DNA of 64,000 nt from Methanogenium marinum (lineage in GTDB: Archaea > Halobacteriota > Methanomicrobia > Methanomicrobiales > Methanomicrobiaceae). The notes below the pieces were generated by a model. It saw only the letters and a list, made by a program, of their open reading frames with translations. It searched no databases and had not been told where the DNA came from. Both the position numbers and the translations under genes were made by a program. Location of the stretch: the NCBI RefSeq assembly GCF_028912405.1, contig NZ_JAKELO010000002.1:682001-746000 (forward strand), given 5' to 3'. Positions 37,961-49,800 of this stretch are shown here, one piece after another (position 1 is the first letter of the stretch; each line of letters opens with the position of its first letter).

Positions 37961-40696
37961 ATGAATCCCCCCTCACCCCCCATGAAACCATATTATCCAT
38001 TTTGGGGAAAAACATCCCGAGACGAACAATCTGCTGACCCCTATCATCTGCTGGTGTATCATTGTCTGGATGCAGCGGCGGTTGCCAATGTAATTCTTGA
38101 AAATAATCAGTATCTAAGAGAAAGATTTGCGTCCCTGTTTCCATCAGGAACCGAACAGATCTCAAACCTCATACAATTCAGTGTCGCCCTCCACGACCTG
38201 GGTAAATTCTCCGGCAGATTCCAGTCCCTATCACGGGAAACCTTTACTATCCTGAATCCCGGTAAAACCGGCAAACCATATCTTCCCGGCATCCGTCACG
38301 ATGCAATGGGAACGGCCTTTATCACCGAATCACTTTGGGAGACTGTACTAGAGGAAGAATGGTTCCCGTTTGATACCGATGATGCAGACGAATTTGACTG
38401 GCAGGACATCTGGGAGGCATGGTTCCAACCCATTTCCGGCCACCATGGATCACCAACCCAACCCCTCGCCGGACAAAGGATTGCCATATCCTCACTCTTC
38501 TCACAAGAAGAAACAGAAGCAGCACTCGATTTCTCATATGACTGTTTTCAACTCTTTTTTAAAGATCCTCTTCAGAAAGTTCCATATTCAGAAGAGTTGC
38601 TTTCCGCTACCAAAAGGGGTTCCTGGCTTCTCGCTGGCCTGACAATCCTCTGCGACTGGATTGCGTCAGGGGATATGTTCGCCCACAATGCCACCGAAAT
38701 GCCACTGGAAGAATACTGGAAAACATATGCACTCCCACAGGCAGAAGATGCAGTGCGGGCCGCCGGGATTCTTCCACAGACACCATCAGCACCCTTAGGG
38801 GTAAAAAAACTATTTTCATATGGCACCCCCCGCCCGATTCAGCACCTGACCGAAACCATGGCTCTCCCCAAAGGCCCCCTGCTCATGATCATTGAAGACC
38901 AGACTGGCAGCGGCAAAACGGAAGCGGCAATCACAGCAACACACCGTCTCCTTGCCCGTGGTGACGCTGACGGATTCTTCTTTGCCCTCCCCACGACGGC
39001 AACGGCTAACAGCATGTATGAGCGGATGGAGTCTGCATATCGAAAATTGTATACAGATGATGCACACCCATGGCTTGTCCTTTCCCACGGTAGCAGAAAA
39101 CTGTCTCCGGGATTCAGACGAATGGTCCATATCGGGCCGGAAGGAAAAGATACAGGAACACCTAAAGAAATCACCAATAATGATTATCCACCCGCTGAAT
39201 GTTCAGCCTGGATTGCAGACAACCGGAAAAAATCGCTCCTTGCAACCGTCGGGGTGGGAACAGTGGATCAGGCACTCATGGCAGCCCTCCCGTCCCGGCA
39301 TCAGTCTCTTCGTCTTTTGGGTCTTGCAACGCACGTACTCATCGTCGACGAAGTCCATTCGTATGACACCTATATGCATACCATTCTGATGGGTCTGCTG
39401 CGGTTTCAGGCTGCACTTGGCGGGAGTGTCATTCTTCTCTCAGCAACACTTCCCATACAGATACGAAATGATCTTGCTAAAGCATTTTGTGAAGGGCTTG
39501 GACACCAGACATTCACCCCTCTGCAATCAGCGGAATACCCACTCATTACCCTCTGTGCAGGGGATGGTAATCATGAAATAGTTCCCGTTCAGGATACAGA
39601 AAGACACCTTCATTACCGGATAACACCCCTCTCAGAAATTCAGGATGTACATGCCGTCATTCTCGAAAAAGCACGTTCCGGAAAATGTGTATGCTGGGTC
39701 CGCAACACGGTATCTGACGCTGTTGAATCCTATCAGCACATCCGGAAATCTGTTGATAGTGACCATGTGCTCCTCTTCCATGCACGCTTTATTGCCGCTG
39801 ACCGGGAACGAATCGAAACTGAGATTCTTTCCCGCTTTGGGAAACCATTCAACGAAAAGAGAAGAAAGGGCATGGTTGTTATAGCCACACAGGTCATAGA
39901 ACAATCCCTTGATCTCGATTTTGACTGCCTCATCAGCGATCTGGCTCCGATTGACTCAGTAATACAGAGAGCCGGACGCATGCACAGACACGCTGAATTT
40001 CATCAGAATGACAAAATCCCCGAACTATTTGTGCTTATGCCGGACCCAAAACAGATGACAAAGGACTGGTACACAAAACTGTTCCCCATCGGAGCATATG
40101 TCTATCCCCACCATGGCCAGTTATGGCTGACGGCAAAGACACTCTGTGAAAATACCGATATTTCCCTCCCTGCAGATGCACGTATGCTCATAGAATCTGT
40201 CTATAGCCCCGAAGTCCAGGAATCAGTCCCTGAAAGTCTCCAAAACAAAGAAATTGAAGCACTGGGAAAGGATTTTGGTGACATTTCCATCGCACTGAAT
40301 AACACCCTGCCGGTATTTTCCGGCTACTCATGGAAGATGAACTGGATGGATGAGACAGTAACTCCAACCCGACTCGGAGAACCGGTGCGTTCGTATATCC
40401 TTGTTCTTTGGGATGGTTCATCAATTACTCCACTTGCAGGAAGTTATCCTGATGACTGGGAAAAAAGTACAATCTCCGTATCAGTCAGAACCATAGCAAA
40501 AATTCCTGAATGTGAAGGAGAACTGGCATCTTCCATTGAACATTTCCGCACATCACTCCCCCATCAGGCAAAATGGTATGAAATACTTCCATTTATTGAA
40601 GATGAAGGAACATTTAAAGCCAAAATTTATAATCAAAGCCAAAGATGCATCGAGGTCCGCTACTCACATGAAACTGGCATTGTATTCTGTAAATAA
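37961..40696 (+). CDS. cas3: Type I-E CRISPR helicase/nuclease Cas3
   Basis: 911 residues. The HD nuclease domain is at the N-terminus (VYHCLDAAAVA, then LHDLGKFSGRF about 76-86, and GHHGS near 165). The SF2 helicase follows: DQTGSGKTEAA (Walker A, about 313), LIVDEVHSYD (DEVH, about 463), LLSATLP, and motif VI SVIQRAGRMHRH (about 663-674). A C-terminal Cas3 domain ends the protein. It is recruited by Cascade to an R-loop and degrades the displaced DNA strand 3'-5'. A 116-bp gap with its own promoter signals separates it from cse1, so cas3 and Cascade may be transcribed separately. Confidence 0.97.
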   Translation: MNPPSPPMKPYYPFWGKTSRDEQSADPYHLLVYHCLDAAAVANVILENNQYLRERFASLFPSGTEQISNLIQFSVALHDLGKFSGRFQSLSRETFTILNPGKTGKPYLPGIRHDAMGTAFITESLWETVLEEEWFPFDTDDADEFDWQDIWEAWFQPISGHHGSPTQPLAGQRIAISSLFSQEETEAALDFSYDCFQLFFKDPLQKVPYSEELLSATKRGSWLLAGLTILCDWIASGDMFAHNATEMPLEEYWKTYALPQAEDAVRAAGILPQTPSAPLGVKKLFSYGTPRPIQHLTETMALPKGPLLMIIEDQTGSGKTEAAITATHRLLARGDADGFFFALPTTATANSMYERMESAYRKLYTDDAHPWLVLSHGSRKLSPGFRRMVHIGPEGKDTGTPKEITNNDYPPAECSAWIADNRKKSLLATVGVGTVDQALMAALPSRHQSLRLLGLATHVLIVDEVHSYDTYMHTILMGLLRFQAALGGSVILLSATLPIQIRNDLAKAFCEGLGHQTFTPLQSAEYPLITLCAGDGNHEIVPVQDTERHLHYRITPLSEIQDVHAVILEKARSGKCVCWVRNTVSDAVESYQHIRKSVDSDHVLLFHARFIAADRERIETEILSRFGKPFNEKRRKGMVVIATQVIEQSLDLDFDCLISDLAPIDSVIQRAGRMHRHAEFHQNDKIPELFVLMPDPKQMTKDWYTKLFPIGAYVYPHHGQLWLTAKTLCENTDISLPADARMLIESVYSPEVQESVPESLQNKEIEALGKDFGDISIALNNTLPVFSGYSWKMNWMDETVTPTRLGEPVRSYILVLWDGSSITPLAGSYPDDWEKSTISVSVRTIAKIPECEGELASSIEHFRTSLPHQAKWYEILPFIEDEGTFKAKIYNQSQRCIEVRYSHETGIVFCK

Positions 40697-40732
40697 TGAT
40701 TTTTCCCCATCACAGTGAGATTACAAAATAAA

Positions 40733-40812
40733 TCATATATTTTTAAATTTTTAACTAAAGAAAAGGTATATAGTTGATAAAACAGGAGTTTTCACTATAG
40801 AAAGGTGAATAA
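40733..40812 (+). promoter_or_regulatory. Promoter and ribosome site of the Cascade operon
   Basis: AT-rich 116-bp gap with TATTTTTAAATTT (about 40738) and AAGGTATATAG (about 40764) as TATA candidates, and AAAGGTGAA five bases before ATG 40813. Confidence 0.5.
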
Positions 40813-42402
40813 ATGTATCAATTACTGGATAGTCCATGGATTCCGGTGATGCGTGCGGATGGAACGGTTGAATCAATTCCTCCGTATGCCATAACCGGGA
40901 GCTATGAAGACAACCCTGTTATATCCGTTCAGGCAGTGCGTCCTGATTTCACGGGGTCACTTGTACAGTTTCTTATCGGATTAGCACAGGCTACGATTGC
41001 TACCGATAATGAAAAAGAATGGAGACGTCTGTATCAGAATCCTCCCACTCCAGAAGACCTCAAAGATGCTTTCCGGCAATATGAACCGGCATTTGCTCTT
41101 GGCCCTGATACCAGCGAACCCCTCTTCCTACAGGAACAGAGCCTTGAAGGGGCCGTTCTTCCGATATCCCGCCTGTTCCTGGAAATGCCAGGTCAAAATG
41201 CGGAGAAAAACAATACGGATCACTTTTTGAAGAGAGGTGGAATAACAAATCTCTGCCCGGCATGCGCAGCAGCGGCTCTGTATACCTATCAGACACATGC
41301 CTCGTTTGGCGGGGCGGGCCACCGTGTCGGACTCAGGGGAGGAGGACCTCTCTCAACTGTCGTCCGGGGAGATACCCTCTGGCAGACCATCTGGCTGAAT
41401 GTCCTTCCTCCATCTGAGATGGGCAGTTACGGAGACATCTCAAAAACCGAGCCGGAGGCAATCTTCCCGTGGCTGGAGCCGTGGGATGAGAGCCGGGCAA
41501 AGCTTGTTGTGAGCCCATCCATGATGCATCCCTGCCATATGTTCTGGGGCATGCCCCGGAGAATCCGGCTGGAATTTGGTAAAGGAGGAACTTGTGATCT
41601 CTGCGGCTCGGAGTCAGACCAGTCTGTGACCGGTTTTGTGACAAAAGCCAAAGGGATGAACTACGGGTTCTGGCACCACACCCTGACCCCCATAAACACA
41701 GACACAAAAAAGCAGGAAAGTTCATGCCAGCATGTCCAGCCGGGCGGCATTCCATACCGCTACTGGACGACTATTATGCAGCCATCTGCCGGAAAAGATT
41801 TTCAGAAAGAACCGGCGCCTGCTGTGACACATTTCCTTACCAAAAAACATAAATTTGTGTCAAAGATGAATGGCAGCAAATCCTACCGTGTCTGGTCATC
41901 CGGGTATGATATGGATAAGGCGAAAGCCAGATGCTACTATGAAGGCACGATGCCGATTTTTGACATTGAAGATAATATTCGTCCGGAATTTGAACAGGCG
42001 GCAGCGGCATTTGTCGACAGTGCGTCCTATGCTTCAGGCATCACCATTGGTCAAATAAAAGCGGCTCTCTTTTCCAATCCAGGTGATGCAAAGGGTAATT
42101 TCTCGGTCATCTCATCACGGTTCTGGCAGGACACAGAATCTGACTTCTACGATGCTCTTATGTCAGCGGAGCAGATTCTCCCCGAAAAAGGATATGACGG
42201 ATTATCTGAAGAAGGGGGCCCGAATCAGGCGTGGTTTAATGCACTGCGTGATGAAGTATTCGCCCTTTTTGACGAGTATTCCCTCGCTCTCCGGATTGGT
42301 GAAGCAAATCCAGGACGGATTGCCCGTGCCCGGAGGGGTCTGGCCAGAAAGTTCTACAGTAAAAAGGGCATTCGTGCATCATTGCAATTAATCGAGGCGT
42401 AG
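40813..42402 (+). CDS. cse1: Cascade large subunit Cse1 (CasA, Cas8e)
   Basis: 529 residues, the normal length. Recognisable family segments: LLDSPWIPVMRADG at the start, FLQEQSLEG, the loop GGAGHRVGLRGGGPLSTVV, and a four-cysteine zinc site from CPAC (near 153) and CDLC (near 258). The C-terminal four-helix bundle starts near 395. Cse1 recognises the PAM, stabilises the R-loop and recruits Cas3. First gene of the Cascade operon; cse2 starts 14 bp after its stop. Confidence 0.96.
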   Translation: MYQLLDSPWIPVMRADGTVESIPPYAITGSYEDNPVISVQAVRPDFTGSLVQFLIGLAQATIATDNEKEWRRLYQNPPTPEDLKDAFRQYEPAFALGPDTSEPLFLQEQSLEGAVLPISRLFLEMPGQNAEKNNTDHFLKRGGITNLCPACAAAALYTYQTHASFGGAGHRVGLRGGGPLSTVVRGDTLWQTIWLNVLPPSEMGSYGDISKTEPEAIFPWLEPWDESRAKLVVSPSMMHPCHMFWGMPRRIRLEFGKGGTCDLCGSESDQSVTGFVTKAKGMNYGFWHHTLTPINTDTKKQESSCQHVQPGGIPYRYWTTIMQPSAGKDFQKEPAPAVTHFLTKKHKFVSKMNGSKSYRVWSSGYDMDKAKARCYYEGTMPIFDIEDNIRPEFEQAAAAFVDSASYASGITIGQIKAALFSNPGDAKGNFSVISSRFWQDTESDFYDALMSAEQILPEKGYDGLSEEGGPNQAWFNALRDEVFALFDEYSLALRIGEANPGRIARARRGLARKFYSKKGIRASLQLIEA

Positions 42403-42416
42403 ATGAGGAATTATCC

Positions 42417-42929
42417 ATGAGTGAAAAAAAGAATTATCTGAAATTTACCAAAGGTTCAGAGGAAGAGCAGATTCTCCGAAAATGGTGGTCTGATCTGGAC
42501 CGTTCGAGGGGAGATCGTGCAATGCTCAGGCGATGCAGGAGTCCGGCAGAAGTAATTATGGTCCCTGCATATCATCGCCTTCGTCTGCCTCTTCTGGACA
42601 AATGGTATGTCAATAACCAACAACTGGCAGTGGTTGCCGGTGTTGTTTCCCATCTGGATTCCGATGAAAAATCGGGTACATGTGCGGAACAGATGGCAAG
42701 ATCAAAAGACAAGGGAGGCCCCTCAAAAGTGAGTGGACTCCGGTTCCGCCGTCTGTTAAAAGTCAACACCCCGGATGAGGAGTATATGGCACTGATGCGA
42801 ACCGTCCATCTTATGGGAAGGACGGCAAATCTGAGTGATCTTGCAGACAGCGCCTATCACTGGAATGAATATACGAAGAAAAACTGGGCACTTTCATACT
42901 ATGAGAAAGCTCCGGCCACTGAAGCATAA
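42417..42929 (+). CDS. cse2: Cascade small subunit Cse2 (CasB)
   Basis: 170 residues, all-helical, with the Cse2 pattern WWSDLDRSRGDRAMLRRC near the N-terminus, GVVSHLD in the middle, and SGLRFRRLLKV in the second half. Two copies form the belly of Cascade and hold the displaced strand. It is only moderately conserved in general; identification is firm because of its place between cse1 and cas7. Confidence 0.93.
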   Translation: MSEKKNYLKFTKGSEEEQILRKWWSDLDRSRGDRAMLRRCRSPAEVIMVPAYHRLRLPLLDKWYVNNQQLAVVAGVVSHLDSDEKSGTCAEQMARSKDKGGPSKVSGLRFRRLLKVNTPDEEYMALMRTVHLMGRTANLSDLADSAYHWNEYTKKNWALSYYEKAPATEA

Positions 42930-42948
42930 TATAAATGAGGTGAAAAAA

Positions 42949-44049
42949 ATGAAGAGATTTACACAAATCCATATGTTAGTATCGTATCCGCCTTCCAATC
43001 TGAACCGTGACGACCTGGGGAGACCAAAGACCGCCCGTATGGGAGGAAAAGAACGGCTGCGCATCTCATCGCAGAGTCTGAAACGGGCGTGGAGAACGTC
43101 TGATATCTTTTATGAATCCCTCGCAGGGAATATTGGTATCCGGACAAAGGAGATGGGCGAGTTTGCAATGAAGTCATTTACAACCGGCATCCCCTTCTCT
43201 GCCCTGATAGACGAAAAAGAAACAGCACCTAAATTCACTCCTGTTGGTGAGAAAAAAGCACAGGAATGGAGTGAAAATATTGCAAAAGTCTTTGGGAAAC
43301 CTCAGTCCGGAGATAAATCCCTGAAGATTGAACAGCTCGCCCATATCAGTCCCGAAGAAATTCGGGCCATTGATGAACTCATACAGTCATGTGCGGCAAA
43401 CGGCACCGGGCCGACAGACGCCGATCTGGAACTTCTGCGGTCTGAAAATTCAGCAGTTGATATCGCAATGTTTGGGCGGATGCTTGCCTCAAAGCCGAAA
43501 TTCAACTGTGAGGCTGCCGTGCAGGTGGCTCATGCGATTACGGTTCATGACTGTGTAGTGGAAGATGACTACTTCACGGCGGTTGATGATCTGAACCGGG
43601 GCGACGAGTCTTCCGGTGCAGGGCACGTCGGCCAGGCAGAGTTTGGCGCAGGGGTATTTTATCAGTATATCTGTATCAACAATGAACTCCTGAAGGAAAA
43701 TCTGGGAGGTGATGCTGAACTTACTTCCCGTGCAATTAAAGCGCTTGTTGAAGCAGCCGCAAAAGTTCCACCATCAGGAAAACAGAACAGTTATGCATCA
43801 CGGGCATATGCGTCCTACATCCTTGCAGAGACCGGTGACCAGCAGCCACGCTCCCTCTCCGCAGCGTTCCTGAATCCGGTGAACAAGGGAGATTTCCTGG
43901 CACATTCCATTCAGGGGTTAAAAGATACCCGGAATAATATGGATGCCGTATATGGTGCCTGCTGTGACGGGTTCGTTGAAATGAACGCCTTCACGGGAGA
44001 GGGATCGCTGGATGGAGTACTTTCATTCGTAGCTGATCACAATGACTGA
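42949..44049 (+). CDS. cas7: Cascade backbone subunit Cas7e (CasC, Cse4)
   Basis: 366 residues from ATG 42949, which has GAGGTGA as ribosome site; the frame is open from 42835 but that part lies within cse2. Family features: IHMLVSYPPSNLNRDDLGRPKTA, then RISSQSLKRAWR at the N-terminus, FGRMLA, and VHDCVVEDDYFTAVDD. Six copies coat the crRNA guide. The stop overlaps the cas5 start by 8 bp. Confidence 0.96.
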   Translation: MKRFTQIHMLVSYPPSNLNRDDLGRPKTARMGGKERLRISSQSLKRAWRTSDIFYESLAGNIGIRTKEMGEFAMKSFTTGIPFSALIDEKETAPKFTPVGEKKAQEWSENIAKVFGKPQSGDKSLKIEQLAHISPEEIRAIDELIQSCAANGTGPTDADLELLRSENSAVDIAMFGRMLASKPKFNCEAAVQVAHAITVHDCVVEDDYFTAVDDLNRGDESSGAGHVGQAEFGAGVFYQYICINNELLKENLGGDAELTSRAIKALVEAAAKVPPSGKQNSYASRAYASYILAETGDQQPRSLSAAFLNPVNKGDFLAHSIQGLKDTRNNMDAVYGACCDGFVEMNAFTGEGSLDGVLSFVADHND

Positions 44050-44791
44050 TTATCTGGTATTTCACCTGTATGGCCCGATGGCCTCATGGGGTGAGACTGC
44101 TGTGGGAGAATTTCGTCCGTCATCAGATCATCCCTCCCGTTCAGCAATTCTGGGGCTAATCGCTGCGTCGCTGGGGGTGAGAAGAGAGGATGCAGAAACA
44201 CTGAAGCGTATTGCTGCATCGTATGCATTAGCAATTGCGGTAGAATCTTCAGGAACTCTGCTCCGTGATTACCATACAACAGCAGTCCCTCCGTCAGGGA
44301 AAGGAAAACACAGGCGCCTTTATGCAACCCGTAAGGATGAATTGTCAGGCCCGCGAGATGGGCTTTCAACGATTCTTTCATCCAGAGATTACCGGTGTGA
44401 TGCCAAATATCTCGTTTGTATGTGGAGACGTACAGAAGAATGCCCATATACTCTTTCTGAGATTCAGTCTGCACTTGCGTCACCCCGTTTTGTGCCATAT
44501 CTGGGAAGAAAATCCTGCGTTCTGTCTCTTCCGATGCGGCCGGTTCTCGTGGATGCCACCGATGCCGGTGAAGCACTGAGGAACGAATTTTCCGGTTCTG
44601 CAGATAATCTGCCGGGGCTGAAAGAGAACCGGAAAATCCGGGTATTCTGGAGCAGCGGAGATGTAACCGGAATCGAAGCAAAACAATCTGTTCATCGTCG
44701 TGATGAACCGTATTCTCACAAGCCGTGGCAGTTTATGGAACGAATAGAAGAGATGGGGTATCTGAAAACGGAGGATGGAGATGTACTTTAG
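44042..44791 (+). CDS. cas5: Cascade subunit Cas5e (CasD)
   Basis: 249 residues. The start YLVFHLYGPMASWGETAVGEFRP is the Cas5 signature, followed by DHPSRSAILGLIAASLGV. The RAMP fold binds the 5' handle of the crRNA and caps the Cas7 filament. It overlaps both neighbours: cas7 by 8 bp and cas6e by 11 bp, so the Cascade genes are translationally coupled. Confidence 0.96.
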   Translation: MTDYLVFHLYGPMASWGETAVGEFRPSSDHPSRSAILGLIAASLGVRREDAETLKRIAASYALAIAVESSGTLLRDYHTTAVPPSGKGKHRRLYATRKDELSGPRDGLSTILSSRDYRCDAKYLVCMWRRTEECPYTLSEIQSALASPRFVPYLGRKSCVLSLPMRPVLVDATDAGEALRNEFSGSADNLPGLKENRKIRVFWSSGDVTGIEAKQSVHRRDEPYSHKPWQFMERIEEMGYLKTEDGDVL

Positions 44792-45473
44792 TAAAATATC
44801 ACTTCTTCCGCGTGCAAGTGAAGATCCGATTTTCTGGTCGGGACTGGGGAGTGCGTATCAGTCGCACCACAGGGTCTGGGATCTCTTTTCTGATGGTCCT
44901 GACAGAAAACGTGATTTTCTATATCGTCAGGAGTATGGAACCGGACTTCCGTCTTTTATCTCTGTTTCATCCAGAGAACCAAATGACAGACTCGGCATGT
45001 GGGATGTTTTAACAAAGGAATATTCACCTGTTCTCTCTGAAGGACAGCACCTGAGGTTCAGTCTTCGGGCAAACCCGATACGAACACGCTGGATTGAGGG
45101 GAAGGATGGGAAACAGGTTCACAAACGCCATGATGTGGTGATGGACAGGAAAATACAGTTGCGTGAGGAAGGTATCCCCGGAAATGAGTGGCCTGATTCA
45201 CAGCATATTGTGCAGAATGAAGGTTATGAATGGCTGGCATCCCGGTCTGAAGATCATGGATTTGTGCTTTTTCCCGAGGAATTTATTGCGGGAGGGTATC
45301 TGCAACAGAAATTTATGAAAAAGAAGGGGAAACACCTGATTAGCATCTCAACAATGGATTTTGATGGAATTTTAGAGGTGACAGATCCGGAAAGGATGCA
45401 TCAGACACTTATGGAAGGAATCGGTCCATCGAAAGGGTTTGGATGTGGTCTGCTTCTCGTGAAGCCGGTGTGA
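44781..45473 (+). CDS. cas6e: crRNA-processing endonuclease Cas6e (CasE, Cse3)
   Basis: 230 residues from ATG 44781, chosen because GGAGG lies six bases upstream; ATG 44775 directly follows the ribosome site and is less likely. Double RAMP fold with FSKISLLPRASEDP at the N-terminus, HHRVWDLFSDGPDRKRDFLYR (including the conserved His region) and a glycine-rich C-terminal loop IGPSKGFGCGLLLVKPV. It cuts pre-crRNA at the base of the repeat hairpin; here the repeat can form the stem CCCCAC/GTGGGG. Confidence 0.95.
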   Translation: MYFSKISLLPRASEDPIFWSGLGSAYQSHHRVWDLFSDGPDRKRDFLYRQEYGTGLPSFISVSSREPNDRLGMWDVLTKEYSPVLSEGQHLRFSLRANPIRTRWIEGKDGKQVHKRHDVVMDRKIQLREEGIPGNEWPDSQHIVQNEGYEWLASRSEDHGFVLFPEEFIAGGYLQQKFMKKKGKHLISISTMDFDGILEVTDPERMHQTLMEGIGPSKGFGCGLLLVKPV

Positions 45474-45480
45474 GGAGATC

Positions 45481-46753
<1,273 letters not shown>

Positions 46754-46837
46754 GTACATATATGACAATATGTATTACTTCGGATTGTTTTTCCAGACAG
46801 AAAATCTGAAGTAAGTTCATACTATATAAGTTAGAGA
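46754..46837 (+). promoter_or_regulatory. CRISPR leader of the main array
   Basis: 84 bp between cas2 and the first repeat. An imperfect dyad, TTACTTCGGATT (46775-46786) against AATCTGAAGTAA (46803-46814), has 11 of 12 matches and a 16-nt loop. ACTATATAAG (about 46821) is a TATA box placed so that transcription would begin near the first repeat. The position downstream of cas2 and the degenerate repeat at the far end both mark this as the acquisition end. Confidence 0.8.
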
Positions 46838-49800
46838 GAGTTCCCCACAAGCGTGGGGATGAACCTCTTTATCCTCATCATATCCTTTAACCCCGAGCGA
46901 GTTCCCCACAAGCGTGGGGATGAACCATTCTTCCATTCACTCAGACCTGCAACAGCGGAGAGTTCCCCACAAGCGTGGGGATGAACCTGGTGTTCTGTGT
47001 CTCAAACCGTGTACCTGGTGGAGTTCCCCACAAGCGTGGGGATGAACCTGGATGAATGTTGAAGGAAAAACAAAATTATTTGAGTTCCCCACAAGCGTGG
47101 GGATGAACCTAACGGCGCATCACCTAACCGCGTATATAAGATGAGTTCCCCACAAGCGTGGGGATGAACCGCCAGTTTGCATGTGATTACTTTTCAGGGC
47201 ACGGAGTTCCCCACAAGCGTGGGGATGAACCACGAACAGCCGAAAGAGTATCACGTGGAAGAAGGAGTTCCCCACAAGCGTGGGGATGAACCGAAACAGT
47301 ATACCTGATGAACGACGAGGACAACGAGTTCCCCACAAGCGTGGGGATGAACCTATACCAAACAAACCCAGCAATATCCGCTAAATGAGTTCCCCACAAG
47401 CGTGGGGATGAACCTAATCCACACACTGGATACTATACGTCTTTTTAGAGTTCCCCACAAGCGTGGGGATGAACCTTCCGCGGTGGATATGTTGAACGGA
47501 TTAATTGAGAGTTCCCCACAAGCGTGGGGATGAACCTGGTTGTTTCTTGGGTGGTTCCCTCTAATGCTTGAGTTCCCCACAAGCGTGGGGATGAACCTGG
47601 TACTTCGTTCATTGCGGAGATCACTATATTGAGTTCCCCACAAGCGTGGGGATGAACCTTAACGGTAAAGATTACAGATTCCGAATGTCACGAGTTCCCC
47701 ACAAGCGTGGGGATGAACCTGTATTACACGCCTACAGTTACGACAAAAGGCAGAGTTCCCCACAAGCGTGGGGATGAACCTACTATTAGTAGCTTAACCC
47801 GTGCATGGTCTGGGAGTTCCCCACAAGCGTGGGGATGAACCCACTGACATCGCCGCAGATATTAATATTATTGAGAGTTCCCCACAAGCGTGGGGATGAA
47901 CCTACCGATGTCGGGACGAACATCAAGAACGTGACGAGTTCCCCACAAGCGTGGGGATGAACCTAAAGGAGGTGAAAAGAAATGACATTAAATGTGGAGT
48001 TCCCCACAAGCGTGGGGATGAACCTGATCTATTGATACTCACCCGTGCCTTATGTCTGAGTTCCCCACAAGCGTGGGGATGAACCTTAAACCGTATTGAG
48101 TAAACCAACTCAAGAGAGGAGTTCCCCACAAGCGTGGGGATGAACCTAACTGGGATGATAAAGACAGGGAGGTGTTATTGAGTTCCCCACAAGCGTGGGG
48201 ATGAACCGCCGCGCCGCCAAAGCCCCCGTCGCCTATGAGAGAGTTCCCCACAAGCGTGGGGATGAACCTGCTCAAGAAAGCAACCCGGAAAGCACCCCGC
48301 AGAGTTCCCCACAAGCGTGGGGATGAACCTACAGAACAAACCCGCGCAAGATTGGCGCGGATGAGTTCCCCACAAGCGTGGGGATGAACCGTCAAAGATC
48401 CGATCCTGCCATCGTTCGACGCTGAGTTCCCCACAAGCGTGGGGATGAACCTGAGATTGGCTCACTGGTTACTTCTTCCCGCACGAGTTCCCCACAAGCG
48501 TGGGGATGAACCATCATCTTCACACCTCTTCCTGTGTTCATAGGCGAGTTCCCCACAAGCGTGGGGATGAACCTCGCTGTTAATTACAATGCAAAAATAA
48601 AGATAAGAGTTCCCCACAAGCGTGGGGATGAACCTTTACATTTCAGCACGATAAAGATGACTTGATCGAGTTCCCCACAAGCGTGGGGATGAACCTGGAC
48701 TTGTAGTGGACTATAATACCGTGCTGGAGAGTTCCCCACAAGCGTGGGGATGAACCTTATATGGGCGGATACTTTTGGTTTTGATGGTCGAGTTCCCCAC
48801 AAGCGTGGGGATGAACCTCATCACAGATTACACTAATCACCCCTGCACGCGAGTTCCCCACAAGCGTGGGGATGAACCTCTTCCCACACCGCCTGCATGC
48901 CCGCACCCTCCGAGTTCCCCACAAGCGTGGGGATGAACCTACAAGATTCCTTTTTGTTATGTGCCATGCATCGAGTTCCCCACAAGCGTGGGGATGAACC
49001 GTTTGGATCGTGGAGAAGGACGTTTTTAAGGTGGAGTTCCCCACAAGCGTGGGGATGAACCTTCGACTCTTTCGTTTTTCGTCTCTCTAATTCTGAGTTC
49101 CCCACAAGCGTGGGGATGAACCGGAGTATAAATAATGGCATTTTGTAGAAGGTGCGAGTTCCCCACAAGCGTGGGGATGAACCTAGTTTCATAGTTCACC
49201 CCTCTGCAGTTTGCCGGAGTTCCCCACAAGCGTGGGGATGAACCCCGTTTATCCCCTTCGTAGAGCATACCGTTGTCGAGTTCCCCACAAGCGTGGGGAT
49301 GAACCTGACTTGGGTGATCCTGATATGATCTGTTATGAGAGTTCCCCACAAGCGTGGGGATGAACCCACACCAAGCATACTTTCGTCTGGATACTCTTCG
49401 AGTTCCCCACAAGCGTGGGGATGAACCTACCATATAGCACGTTCACACGGCCAGCCGATAGAGTTCCCCACAAGCGTGGGGATGAACCTTATCGGGCATC
49501 TGCAGAGCGGTGGGCAACCTGGAGTTCCCCACAAGCGTGGGGATGAACCGCGATTATAATGAATTTTGCCCCCCTCACCCCTGAGTTCCCCACAAGCGTG
49601 GGGATGAACCGTGGGAAGTATACCCGGCATGAGGTGCTTTAAAGAGTTCCCCACAAGCGTGGGGATGAACCGGTATCGCGTGCAAGTGCTCGCCCGGATT
49701 CTCGAGTTCCCCACAAGCGTGGGGATGAACCTTATTACAATCGTTGTTGCGATACTCGGGTATAGAGTTCCCCACAAGCGTGGGGATGAACCGGCACAGG

